A stretch of DNA of 64,000 nt from NCBI GenBank assembly GCA_910574205.1, contig CAJSYJ010000003.1:124001-188000 (forward strand). Direction: 5' to 3'. Shown here in pieces: positions 1 through 8,952 of this stretch (its first letter is position 1; each line of letters begins with the position of its first letter). Source of the stretch: Bacteroidales bacterium (GTDB lineage Bacteria; Bacteroidota; Bacteroidia; Bacteroidales; Rikenellaceae). The notes beneath the pieces are model-generated. The model was not told the origin of the DNA. It was given only the letters and a program-made list of their open reading frames with translations, and did not search any database. The position numbers and the translations under genes are program-made.

Positions 1-351
1 TGTCGACTCGATGACATACAGGTCGCCCTCTTTGAGCAGCGGCAGCACGGCACGCGTGGCGGCCTCGACATACGACACGTCGGGCTCATGATTGCCCTTG
101 AACGGAGTAGGCACCACCATGAAGTAGGCATCGCTTGTTTCGGGTACGGTCGACGCATGCAGCCTGCCGTCGGCAACCACCTCGCGCAGCATCTCCTCCA
201 TGCCCGGCTCGATGATATGCAGCTTGCCGGCATTGGTCATCTCGACCACCTTGGCATTGATATCCACTCCTGTTATTTGCACGCCATGCTTGGCTGCGAT
301 AATCGCGGTAGGCAAACCGATGTAGCCCAACCCCATAAAACATGCTTTCAT
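1..351 (-). CDS. wecC: UDP-N-acetyl-D-mannosamine dehydrogenase, N-terminal part (cut by window edge)
   Basis: The first 117 codons are present; the rest lies outside the window. The start ATG is at 351, giving MKACFMGLGYIGLPTAI, the NAD-binding glycine-rich loop of the UDP-sugar dehydrogenase family. It is followed by GVDIN and by VPTPFKGNHEPD, which are characteristic of WecC rather than of UDP-glucose dehydrogenase. The family oxidises UDP-ManNAc to UDP-ManNAcA in the cytoplasm for surface polysaccharide synthesis. It lies 36 bp downstream of a wecA-like gene on the same strand, so the two are probably co-transcribed. Family assignment is secure; the WecC subtype is likely. Confidence 0.87.
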   Translation of the reverse strand, partial: MKACFMGLGYIGLPTAIIAAKHGVQITGVDINAKVVEMTNAGKLHIIEPGMEEMLREVVADGRLHASTVPETSDAYFMVVPTPFKGNHEPDVSYVEAATRAVLPLLKEGDLYVIEST

Positions 352-387
352 ACAAAAATCTATTTTTATATTTTTTAGCCAGTTACA

Positions 388-1575
388 TTACATTCTGTCC
401 ATTGCTTTCCTCAGCAGCAGGAAAAATCCCTTGCGCTCGAAGTGTGTCATGCGGCCTGCTGCCGTCAGCGCTCTGTACAGTGGCGCATTACGGCGTTTGG
501 CAGCCGCGACGGCCGGATAGAGGAATATCGTAAAGAGCGATCCGAACAGAATAACGACATAGAGCTGTACGTCGAGCGAACACCCCATAGACACACTCGC
601 CCACCATACCGCCACCACGGTCAGATTGAGCAGGATTATCGAAAATGTAGTACCCACATGCGAGAATCCCAGATCGATGAACATGTGATGCAGATGCGTC
701 TTATCGGGATGAAACGGCGACCGCCCCTGCAACATTCGCGTAACCATTACGCGCAGCGTATCGAACACCGGCACGCACAGCACTGCCAGCGTGAACGCCA
801 CGGCCGACATTCCCGCGTGGCTCTGGTCCCAGAACTGCGCCACGGGCGAGCCGACGCCCAGCACTCTCACGACGAATATGCTCATTACCGCGCCCATGAC
901 CAGCGTGCCGCCGTCGCCGATGAACATCTTGGAGCGTTCGCCGAACACGTTGTGCATGAAGAACGGTATCAGGGCGCCGATCAAAGCCATCGACAGAATG
1001 AACATCATCATGTCGCCCGCCTTGAAAAATACCGCCGAGAATATCGCGCAGGCCGTTATGCAGAAGCCAGACGACAAGCCGTCGACGCCGTCGATAAGGT
1101 TCATGGCATTGATAATGCCGACGCATGCGAACACGGTCAGAGGCACGGCCACCCAGTCGGGCAGCACCGACACGCCCCACAAACCGTGAAGGTCGTCGAG
1201 CCGGAAGCCGCCGACGAAGATCAATGCGCAGACCGACATTATCTCGATTAGGAAGCGCAGACGCGGCGTCAGTTCGAGTATATCGTCCATCGTTCCGGTA
1301 TAGAGCATAACCATCATCACGGCGATGATAAGCACTATCGTGTCATTGAAGACGGTCTCCGGAAATACCGCCGTACACGATATTCCCAGCACGGCACCGA
1401 ACATTACCGCTACGCCTCCGAGGATCGGGATCGGCTCTTTCTGCAATTTTCTCGCATCCGGATTATCGACTATCATCTTCATGGCAGCTATGCGCACCAA
1501 CCTCGGATGCACCCAGCCCACCGCCAGCAACGCCACCACGAGCGGAACGATAATAAACAGAGACGGATTTGTCAT
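388..1575 (-). CDS. wecA: WecA-like undecaprenyl-phosphate sugar-1-phosphate transferase (MraY/WecA family)
   Basis: This 395-residue polytopic inner-membrane protein has about ten hydrophobic segments. It carries the family motifs in order: LGGVAVM near residue 52, GTMDDI near 94, NAMNLIDGVDGLSSG near 155, MFIGDGGTLVMG near 217 and HPDKTHLHH near 290. The Asp-rich motifs bind Mg2+ and the polyprenyl phosphate, and the His motif binds the nucleotide sugar. The family transfers a sugar-1-phosphate from a UDP-sugar to undecaprenyl phosphate to start glycan assembly; which sugar cannot be read from sequence. It precedes wecC, as in O-antigen or common-antigen clusters. The last ~40 residues are a basic cytoplasmic tail. 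Confidence 0.88.
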   Translation of the reverse strand: MTNPSLFIIVPLVVALLAVGWVHPRLVRIAAMKMIVDNPDARKLQKEPIPILGGVAVMFGAVLGISCTAVFPETVFNDTIVLIIAVMMVMLYTGTMDDILELTPRLRFLIEIMSVCALIFVGGFRLDDLHGLWGVSVLPDWVAVPLTVFACVGIINAMNLIDGVDGLSSGFCITACAIFSAVFFKAGDMMMFILSMALIGALIPFFMHNVFGERSKMFIGDGGTLVMGAVMSIFVVRVLGVGSPVAQFWDQSHAGMSAVAFTLAVLCVPVFDTLRVMVTRMLQGRSPFHPDKTHLHHMFIDLGFSHVGTTFSIILLNLTVVAVWWASVSMGCSLDVQLYVVILFGSLFTIFLYPAVAAAKRRNAPLYRALTAAGRMTHFERKGFFLLLRKAMDRM

Positions 1576-2160
1576 AAACTATAAATTTTAGGCTCGATCC
1601 ATAATGGAACCGGTCAAGCGGTATTACATTAATAGCAAAAAACTTATGCGGATCAACCGCAAATGCGGTATCATACTTGATACAAGCGCCGAATTTGGGT
1701 ATAACCTCACGTAACGATTAAAGAACTCGAATTAACCGCATTGATAATATATCTGCACTATACCGGGGCTTCAAATCGAATACAACGACTTGATATTCAA
1801 CACAATACGCAAATATACATATATAAAGAAACCGGTCTGCCTCCTTATTTCACACACATGGCCGACCGGCACAAAAATATGTATATTTTTTATTTTTTGC
1901 AAACTTGCGACATTAAAATTCCCCCACCCTAAAAATATTGAAAATCATACCCTTAGTTGCACGATGTTTGCCTGCGCAAAATTGCTCCGCAAACCACTGC
2001 CACCCGACATTTCAGCACTACGTACGACCACATAACCGACTCAATTACAACCGTTAGCTTCTACATATCCGGATATCTCACACCGCCCGCCCTACGACAT
2101 AAATCATATACAGAGCCCGACCGCCACTCCGTGCTGTTCTGCTCTGTTTCATCCCAGCCG
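1576..2160. other. Gene-free AT-rich spacer upstream of the wecA-like gene
   Basis: No convincing gene is seen. The sequence is AT-rich with short open frames that lack recognisable domains. On the minus strand the 8-mer TATATTTG (complement of 1810-1817) fits the Bacteroidetes -7 element and could drive the wecA-like gene with a leader of about 230 nt, but no good -33 TTTG stands at the right distance. Confidence 0.5.
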
Positions 2161-2665
2161 ACCCGCCACACCCGACATATACTGCCGGCCGCCAGTCGGT
2201 ACTGCAATGCTCTGTTCTGCCATACTCCGTTCAATTCCATTCCGGCCGGCCAGCCCCCCCCCAATCTATCCGACCTACCATGCCGGCCACCAGTCGGTAC
2301 CGCAATGTCCAGTTCTGTGCTGCCCGTTCAGTTCCGTTCCGGCTTGCACCCTCTTACCGACCGACTGCCCATGGCCGTGCCGTTCTATTCTGCTCTATTT
2401 CATCTCGGCATGCCCGATCCGCCAGACCACACCAGACCATACCAAACCTACCCGACCTACCCTGCCGGCCGCCAGTCTGTACCGCACTGTCATGTTCTGC
2501 GCTGCCCGTTCAACCCCGTTCCGGCTTGCACCCTCTTACCGACCGACTGCCCATGGCCGTGCCATTCTATTCTGCTATGCTTCATTCCGGCATGCCCGCC
2601 CCCAATCTACCCGACCTACCCAGCCGGCCGCCAGTAGGTGCTGCAATGCTCTGTTCATCCAGACT
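2161..2665. repeat. Degenerate long tandem repeat, C-rich on the plus strand
   Basis: Four imperfect copies of a block built on TGCCGGCCGCCAGTCGGTAC begin near 2183, 2281, 2463 and 2622, so the period varies (98, 182 and 159 bp). The two middle copies share long near-identical stretches, for example CTCTTACCGACCGACTGCCC in both. Open frames run through it in more than one frame, but the predicted peptides are Pro/Ser/Arg-rich and copy the DNA repeat, so I treat it as non-coding. Confidence 0.75.
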
Positions 2666-4252
2666 CCGTTCAATTCCGTTACGGCTTGCTCGCGTAACGA
2701 CTGAATGCCGCAAGCCCGTGTCTCTATTCTGCTATGTTTCATTCCGGCCCGTACTGCCCTACTCTGCTACCAACACACACTGCACCGAAGCCGATCGATT
2801 TGGTTCATCTATTACAACCAAAAAAAACATGCACAGCACATCAGCCCCCTCTGCTACGCGCGACACCCAATTAAGCAGCCCACGGATGCGGCAGGAAAAC
2901 ATTTCCCAACCGAATATCCCACTCCTCACGATACTCAAATATACATCTCTCGTATACGACCGCGCAGCACTGGCTATCGTTCCGCTCCGCCCGTCGGCTG
3001 CAAGACTGCTGCACGCGCTATCGGTCGAGATTCAGAAGATACCCTCCCACTATACGGCCGCAATAGGATCGTTATGCGCTGAGCCGCATATCAAAACCGG
3101 CTGGTAGTACCGGACATAATGAAAACTTATCAATAGATACATCGGAATAATCCAATGCTTATGTCGGAACACCGGACAGCTGCTCGCCGCATCTTTATAA
3201 GCGAATTTTATCAACTCGTCCACAGGCATAACTTACAACTATGCCAGTCATGTATCCCAACCACGGAACCGACAAACACCAAAAACAGCGTATCATCAAG
3301 TGTTACAATCGGATAACATACGTATCCGGACAGGCAACGATTCGCGTATCGCCCCAAAACCATATAGACAAAATCTATCGCAATATCAAATCGCATAAGA
3401 CAAAAACAACCCGAAAATCATGCCGCCCCTCTGGACAAACACAGCCTATAACGGTAAGGCAGCATTTCTCCGCCCAAACGCATTTTCATTAAGCCGACAG
3501 CTGAGATGAAACCTATTCGAGCTATTGACAGACGCCGAAAAGATCGAAAGAATTGCAATGTTTTCGCTGAACCGACCGCCGTAACGAGGGCGTTCGCAAT
3601 ATGCCGATACACAGAAAAGGTATCCGGCAGGACACGTTTTGGCTAAGTCGAACCCACAGCCTAACTTTCACGTAGCATACTGTTACAAGGAAAATTTTCC
3701 AGACAAACAACGGTTTCAACAGGCTGCCCGCAAACCGACTTGCCCGGACTATAACAAAGCACAGAAAAGGTATCCGGTCGGAGAGGTTTTCATTAAGCCT
3801 GCCGCATAGTAGAGATTGCTCCGGCAAAGACCATACGCAGAACCGGGCGATAGAATTTCGGACGAGTATTGCGAACTGACATATAATTCCACGAGCGACG
3901 CAGACAAAAACAATGAACGGCATAGCAACGATAACGACGCGATCACAACGACCCTTCCCGAAATACCCCGCAGAGACTCCGCCGAAGCGGAAACGACAAA
4001 AGAAAGTCGGAATCGGATTGACAGAAACCCGATCCCGACAACGGCGAAATCATATATCGACAACTTTCGGACAGACTTGTTATCGTAAGGAATACGACTA
4101 CTATATGTCGAATTTCGCCGCCTCAACCACGTCCTGCCGACCTACTCTCTGAGCGAGATTCCTAACGCCGGCGCGGACGTTAATGACGGTCATGCCGTCC
4201 TCGATTCAACGATGGTTGTTATATCTATTATTAACTCAAAAAAATTGTTACA
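2666..4252. other. Gene-free spacer with decayed repeats
   Basis: No supported gene. On the minus strand three related segments about 150 bp apart begin near 3798, 3645 and 3497 with GGCTTAATGAAAA-like sequence. Two of them share the exact 18-mer CACAGAAAAGGTATCCGG (plus strand, 3610-3627 and 3760-3777). Read on the minus strand these look like degenerate terminators: a GTGTCC/GGATAC stem followed by CTTTTCTGTG. Short frames here contain no known domain. Confidence 0.6.
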
Positions 4253-4738
4253 CTACAACATGAAATATCCCTCACCGAAATACTCCTCGCCGGAAATAGT
4301 CACGGTATAGCTTCCCGACTGCATCGGCATCGACAGATATGCCACGTCGATAAACTCGGTGTCGTATGTCTGCGCTGCGACCGTATAACCCATTTCATTC
4401 GTGACGACCACCGTCACTACGCCTATATAGACATTGAACATGAACTCTATCTGCTCTGCCGACATATCGTAGACCGCCTCGACGCATCTCTCATCCATGC
4501 TGCGCGGACGGCCGCCGCCGAATCCGCCGCCGCCCGGCGTCTTATTTCCGCCTATCGTAATATCGACCAGACTGTCGCCGCCATTGCTGCCGCCGTTGCT
4601 GCCGCCATTGCCGCTTCCCGAACCTGTTCCGCTGCTACCGGTACCGCTTCCGGTCGGGGGAGGATCTCCGGCCAAGACATACTGACCGGCAAAACATACT
4701 GCCGATAATAGCAATAATATTGTAAAAAGTCGCTTCAT
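4253..4738 (-). CDS. Small secreted protein with Gly/Ser-rich linker (DUF3244-like C-terminus)
   Basis: I start at MKRLFTILLLLSAVCFAGQ (ATG at 4738), which gives a clear signal peptide; an upstream TTG at 4792 would bury it. The 161-residue product has a Gly/Ser/Asn-rich low-complexity linker just after the signal, then about 80 residues that look like one compact beta-sandwich: FMFNVYIGVVTVVV, then SGSYTVTISGEEYFGEGYF. This resembles the small DUF3244 exported proteins of Bacteroidales (inference from pattern). It lies 212 bp downstream of the TPR regulator on the same strand and has its own -7 element. Function unknown. Confidence 0.7.
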   Translation of the reverse strand: MKRLFTILLLLSAVCFAGQYVLAGDPPPTGSGTGSSGTGSGSGNGGSNGGSNGGDSLVDITIGGNKTPGGGGFGGGRPRSMDERCVEAVYDMSAEQIEFMFNVYIGVVTVVVTNEMGYTVAAQTYDTEFIDVAYLSMPMQSGSYTVTISGEEYFGEGYFML

Positions 4739-4790
4739 AAAAACTCCGACATTAATTAACGAATTATACATTCCCGAAAACAAAAGTAGC

Positions 4791-4798
4791 AATCAAAT
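4791..4798 (-). promoter_or_regulatory. Possible -7 element of the small secreted protein gene
   Basis: TACTTTTG on the minus strand matches TAnnTTTG. It would give a leader of about 45-50 nt to the ATG at 4738. No TTTG stands at the usual 19-21 nt upstream, so this is tentative. Confidence 0.4.
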
Positions 4799-4950
4799 CC
4801 TCCGAATGCAAATATATCGACGACAAATGAATATCATATTCGGAATACTTAAAATACTATATTTCAACGCAATGATATATTTTGATATATCATATGCATG
4901 GTCTACCGAGCTAATATCCTAATAATCGTGGCATTCTACGGCGATTATTT

Positions 4951-6666
4951 TTAGCAGGCACCGCACGATGTGATACGATTTCGGGCAAAATCCTCGACCA
5001 TTCTGGCGAAATGGCTCTGAATAGAGCAATCTTCGTCGGACAGCATCAGCTTTTTTCGCAAGACCGAACGTTTGTTATACATGTATTTGGTCGTATTGTC
5101 ATATATCATACACAATACTTCGACCGAACATCCGGCACATATCAGACAATAAAGGTCGATATCGTCGTCCGTCAGATCGGGGTAACGGCCGCTGACATAA
5201 TCCAAAATTCCGGCACACTCGGTTTCGAGCAGATTCCGGCAGACGGCTATCGCACCATGACGATCGTCGCCCTTGACATAGCGTTTGAACTCCGCTGCGA
5301 ACTTCTCGGGATTGTCCCGATACTCTCCTGCTATTTTCAGAATCTCCTTCAACGTTACGGCACGTTCATCCACAACCGTGCGCATGAGTGAATTTTTGTG
5401 CAGCAGCAGCTCGTTGGTTCGACCGAGATTGTCGTTATGCTCTTCTATATCTGCAACGACCCTACCGAGCGACTTTACCCGTCGGCCTCTGCGATACAAC
5501 AAGTAGACAGATAAAGCCAGAAGCGACAGAACGATACCTAAGATAACCGAATAGACCGCTATCGCAACGTCGTACTTGCTTTGCAGATCGTTTTTCGCTC
5601 TATCGAGTCTCCGCAATCCGGAATCGCAATCAAGGTTCTGCATATAAAGCATCCTATTAATTTGAAACAACGAATCCCTCAATGAATTAGCTGTATCGAA
5701 ATAATATGCGAACTCCTCTATATTACGATCGGCATAAGCTATTTTGGACATAATATAGTGCCAGCCGAGTTGCCTGTTGAGTCCGACATCCTTATACGGA
5801 TATCTCTCGATAAACATACGGGCACTGTCGACTTTATTCATATTCAAATACATATGTCCCAGCGCAAAACAATGATCGGCAGGCGGTTCCGCTATTCCGT
5901 ATTTCCTGTAATCGGAGTACAGCATCTCCAAGGCCGCCCAAGGTGTATCGAGTTTGGCATTGAGTACGTTCGCATGACACAGCGTCATATCGAGCAACAT
6001 CGTAGTATCCCCCTGCCTCTCCGCGAGAGCACGGCCACGGCCAATATACTCGATGACATTATTCAGGTCGTTCTTTGTCGAATAGTTGCGGATAAGCGAT
6101 ATGTATGCCCAAGACATACCTCGTTCGGCTCCGGCTCTCGTAAAACAGTCGAGTGCCTGCTCGTATGTCGCGATCGCCTCGTCGATATTGCACTGCCAGT
6201 CGTAAAGCGCTCCCATACGGAAGTATATCAAACCCCGCAAATAGTCGTCGTCGACAGCGTGTACATAATTTTTCGCCTCGACATAAGCCCTGGCCGCAGC
6301 ATAAAAGTCATCGGCATTTTCATATACGCAGCCAAGATAATAATATGCTTTCGCACTGTTGGCATCGTCGCCCACTCTGTCGTAATACTCTACGGCATAG
6401 GATATAAGCGAATCGCTCTTGATATCGATGTGGTTTTTATCGAGCGCCTGCGAGTAGAGAAGCGAATACTTCGCCCGGTCGGCATCGGTATCCAATTCGG
6501 CGGCATCGAGACTGCGCAATATGATCAACGCGCTGTCGGGATATTGGTTCATCATTCGTTCGGCACTGTCGAGAGAGGCATTGCGGCCGCCGCCCGAACA
6601 CGACACGCTCGCGAGCAGAGTGATTCCAGCTATGGCAGCACTGGCAATTATATTCTTCATACGCAT
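4951..6666 (-). CDS. Membrane-anchored TPR protein with LuxR-like C-terminal region
   Basis: The 571-residue protein begins with a lipoprotein-type signal (ASVSCSGGG, Cys at about residue 23). TPR-like helices follow over roughly residues 40-340 (for example AYYYLGCVYENADDFYAAARA). One transmembrane segment lies near 366-388, then a coiled coil. The last ~100 residues contain YPDLTDDDIDLYCLICAG and KRSVLRKKL, which resemble the LT-x-E-x-x-x-L-x-L-I-x-x-G and helix-turn-helix pattern of LuxR/GerE domains, though diverged. Bacteroidales encode many TPR-TM-HTH proteins thought to act as one-component membrane sensors. An external TPR domain and a cytoplasmic output domain is my inference. A strong promoter lies about 190 bp upstream. 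Confidence 0.75.
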   Translation of the reverse strand: MRMKNIIASAAIAGITLLASVSCSGGGRNASLDSAERMMNQYPDSALIILRSLDAAELDTDADRAKYSLLYSQALDKNHIDIKSDSLISYAVEYYDRVGDDANSAKAYYYLGCVYENADDFYAAARAYVEAKNYVHAVDDDYLRGLIYFRMGALYDWQCNIDEAIATYEQALDCFTRAGAERGMSWAYISLIRNYSTKNDLNNVIEYIGRGRALAERQGDTTMLLDMTLCHANVLNAKLDTPWAALEMLYSDYRKYGIAEPPADHCFALGHMYLNMNKVDSARMFIERYPYKDVGLNRQLGWHYIMSKIAYADRNIEEFAYYFDTANSLRDSLFQINRMLYMQNLDCDSGLRRLDRAKNDLQSKYDVAIAVYSVILGIVLSLLALSVYLLYRRGRRVKSLGRVVADIEEHNDNLGRTNELLLHKNSLMRTVVDERAVTLKEILKIAGEYRDNPEKFAAEFKRYVKGDDRHGAIAVCRNLLETECAGILDYVSGRYPDLTDDDIDLYCLICAGCSVEVLCMIYDNTTKYMYNKRSVLRKKLMLSDEDCSIQSHFARMVEDFARNRITSCGAC

Positions 6667-6858
6667 TAGTTTAACGGTTAGTTAGTTGGCAGGCACACGA
6701 AACATTGAAAGCGCATACGCGTGGCCGTTTTCTCTCGACACGTCATGCACTTGCTCACGCATCTCGGCCCGCCTCGGCAAAGTCCGGGCAATCATGCTTC
6801 TGCGCCGGCCTTGGCTAAAACACTGGATTATGCTGAGGCTAAGCTTCTTCGGCTAAGT

Positions 6859-6890
6859 CAAAGGTACGAAAATTATGGCTGCGAAACAAA
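6859..6890 (-). promoter_or_regulatory. Bacteroidetes-type promoter for the TPR regulator gene
   Basis: On the minus strand TTTG (complement of 6887-6890), a 20-nt spacer, then TACCTTTG (complement of 6859-6866). Both elements and their spacing fit the Bacteroidetes sigma factor. The sequence just downstream (TTTGACTTAGCCGAAG) resembles the promoter copies before recG and the GH3 gene. The leader to the ATG at 6666 would be about 185 nt. Confidence 0.65.
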
Positions 6891-7690
6891 TATTATCGAG
6901 ATTTCATATAGCAGAGCTCTCTTGGAATGAATAGAAAGCGCATATAGTACGATCGACATGCAAAGACAATGCAGCCGGATACAAAGATTGTCCTTTACTC
7001 TGAGTGCGATTCCGAAATAGCGTTAAAGACGCATGATCTCGCATGTACGGAGTGCATGCTGTGAAGACTTGGGCAGTGCGGACATGGCATGCAACCCGAA
7101 GCGGAATCGTTTTTTCAGAGTCGGAGGGAGGGGGGGGGATGTTGGGTGGCCGAGTGAGTAGGGGCAAATAGAACATTACAAGCCGAGCTACGCAGATAGC
7201 GACATGACTGGCAACGGCGGTGCGGCTGGAACCGGGTAGACAGACGGCAGAGAATTTATGTGAAGAGAGCAGACAAGTCAAGAGCGCATAGCTAATACAA
7301 AATGGCGGCACGGAGTATATGTAGCAGTGATCCTGAGAGTGTGCGAGCGGCCGGATAGAGGCATTGCCTCAGGGGCAGGATGCAGGCAATATATATTATA
7401 TATAGGTATAAGTGGCCCAGAATGTCCGCGTATATATCGACGCCTAAGCAATAGTCCAAATCCATAGCAGCTTAGATTGGCTTTTATTAAACAATGCTCC
7501 GACTTGGCATTTCCAGCTCACATGCGATTTGCGAAAGATGAACGAAATATTCCGGCCGTGTGCCTTACACGTTTCGGCATAACCAGAACCGAGGTGGAGA
7601 CTCGGCCGCGAATTAATGGGAGGTATCTTATGGGCATCATATCTGTGCGGCAAAACTGCCATAGTATATGCCGCTTACAAGGGGAGGGGA
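6891..7690. other. Gene-free spacer
   Basis: No supported gene on either strand. It contains a run of G near 7126-7138 and an AT-alternating stretch near 7390-7408. The short open frames have no signal peptide, domain or codon pattern like the neighbouring genes. Confidence 0.5.
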
Positions 7691-7762
7691 GCAGACGTAC
7701 CCGGAAGAAATATCCGGATGCCGGCACCGGTAGATCATCCCACACACAAAAAAAGGTATCCG
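7691..7762 (-). repeat. Direct repeat copy 1: decayed duplicate of the rpsA 3' flank
   Basis: About 72 bp match the segment at 8824-8899, including AGAAATATCCGGATGCCGGC and the following A-rich run with GGTATCCG. In both copies ATCCGGA or its variant pairs with TCCGGAT across a 7-nt loop. In this copy the terminator stem itself is lost. The two copies bracket the minisatellite. Confidence 0.7.
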
Positions 7763-7965
7763 TACAACTCGGGGACCCTTTGCGAGCTGCTCAACGAGAA
7801 CGTTTCATATCGGGCGCTGAATACGCTATTCGCCAATGAAAAAATTGCTGCTTACAAAGGAGGAGAGAGGATGGGCGCGGCGAGTGACTAAATGGATGTG
7901 CCTTATCAGCATCATATCCACGCGACACAACAGACATCATATGTGACGATTACAAGGGAGTAGGT

Positions 7966-8823
7966 AGCGGAGGAGAGAGACGGAGGACAGAGGACGGAGG
8001 ACGGAGGACAGAGAGACAGAGAGACAGAGGACAGAGAGACAGAGAGACGGAGAGACGGAGAGGCGGAGAGACGGAGAGACAGAGAGACAGAGAGACAGAG
8101 AGACAGAGAGACAGAGGAGGACGGAGAGACGGAGGACAGAGAGACGGAGGACAGAGGACGAAGGACAGAGGACGGAGGACAGAGGACGAAGGAGAGACAG
8201 AGAGACAGAGAGACAGAGAGACAGAGAGACAGAGAGACAGAGAGACGGAGAGACAGAGAGACAGAGAGACGGAGAGACAGAGAGACAGAGAGACAGAGAG
8301 ACAGAGGAGGACGGAGAGACGGAGGACAGAGGACGAAGGACAGAGGACGGAGGACAGAGGACGGAGGACAGAGGATAAAGGAGAGACAGAGAGACAGAGA
8401 GACAGAGAGACAGAGAGACGATGGACAGAGAGACAGAGGAGGACGGAGAGACGGAGGATAGAGGGCGAAGGACAGAGGACGGAGGACAGAGGATAAAGGA
8501 GAGACAGGGAGACGGTGGACAGGGAGACAGAGGAGGACGGAGAGACGGAGGACAGAGGACGGAGGACAGAGGACGGAGGATGACGGGGAGACAGAGAGAC
8601 AGAGAGACAGAGAGACGGTGGACAGAGAGACAGAGAGACAGAGAGACAGAGAGACAGAGAGACAGGGGACAGAGAGACAGAGAGACAGAGAGACGGTGGA
8701 CAGAGAGACAGAGAGACAGAGAGACAGGGGACAGAGAGACAGAGAGACAGAGAGACGGTGGACAGAGAGACGGTGGACAGAGAGACGGTGGACGGAGAGA
8801 GGAGAGAGGAGGAAGGAGAAAGG
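7966..8823. repeat. Purine-rich minisatellite built on GAGACAGA
   Basis: About 860 bp of nested tandem repeats. Runs of the 8-mer GAGACAGA (variants GAGACGGA and GGACAGAG) alternate with a larger block made of GGACGGAGAGACGGAGGACA and GGACGAAGGACAGAGGACGG. That block recurs near 8112, 8305, 8437 and 8531. I see no T on the plus strand from 7966 to 8375. The minus strand is open in three frames, giving Ser/Leu/Cys/Val peptides. This follows from the T-free repeat and is not evidence of a gene. Confidence 0.9.
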
Positions 8824-8899
8824 AGCATGACGTATCCGGAAGAAATATCCGGATGCCGGCACTGACGGATAATATAACCGCCACAAAAAAGGGTGTCCG
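8824..8899 (-). repeat. Direct repeat copy 2, overlapping the rpsA terminator
   Basis: Partner of the copy at 7691-7762. It contains a perfect 7-bp stem ATCCGGA/TCCGGAT with loop AGAAATA at 8833-8853. Its right end runs into the A-tract and first arm of the rpsA terminator, so the duplicated unit was probably the rpsA 3' flank. Confidence 0.7.
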
Positions 8900-8915
8900 A
8901 ATCATTCGGACACCC
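8884..8915 (-). terminator. Rho-independent terminator of rpsA
   Basis: The perfect 11-bp stem GGGTGTCCGAA/TTCGGACACCC has a 3-nt loop. On the minus strand it is followed by TTTTTTG. It begins 38 bp after the rpsA stop codon. Confidence 0.9.
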
Positions 8916-8952
8916 ACTGCGATATCTCTTGACGGGTTGCCCCGACGAAAGA

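Noticed and set aside
1957-3107. Plus-strand proteins of 226 and 275 residues
   Set aside because: The frames overlap each other, the peptides copy the DNA repeat and are Pro/Arg/Ser-rich, and no start signal or domain is visible.
7966-8823. CRISPR array
   Set aside because: The repeats are 8-bp units in direct contact, with no unique spacers of constant length and no cas genes nearby.
7912-8917. Large Ser/Leu/Cys-rich proteins on the minus strand
   Set aside because: Three frames are open at once because the repeat lacks T on the plus strand. There is no signal, domain or non-repeat core, so the frames reflect the minisatellite.
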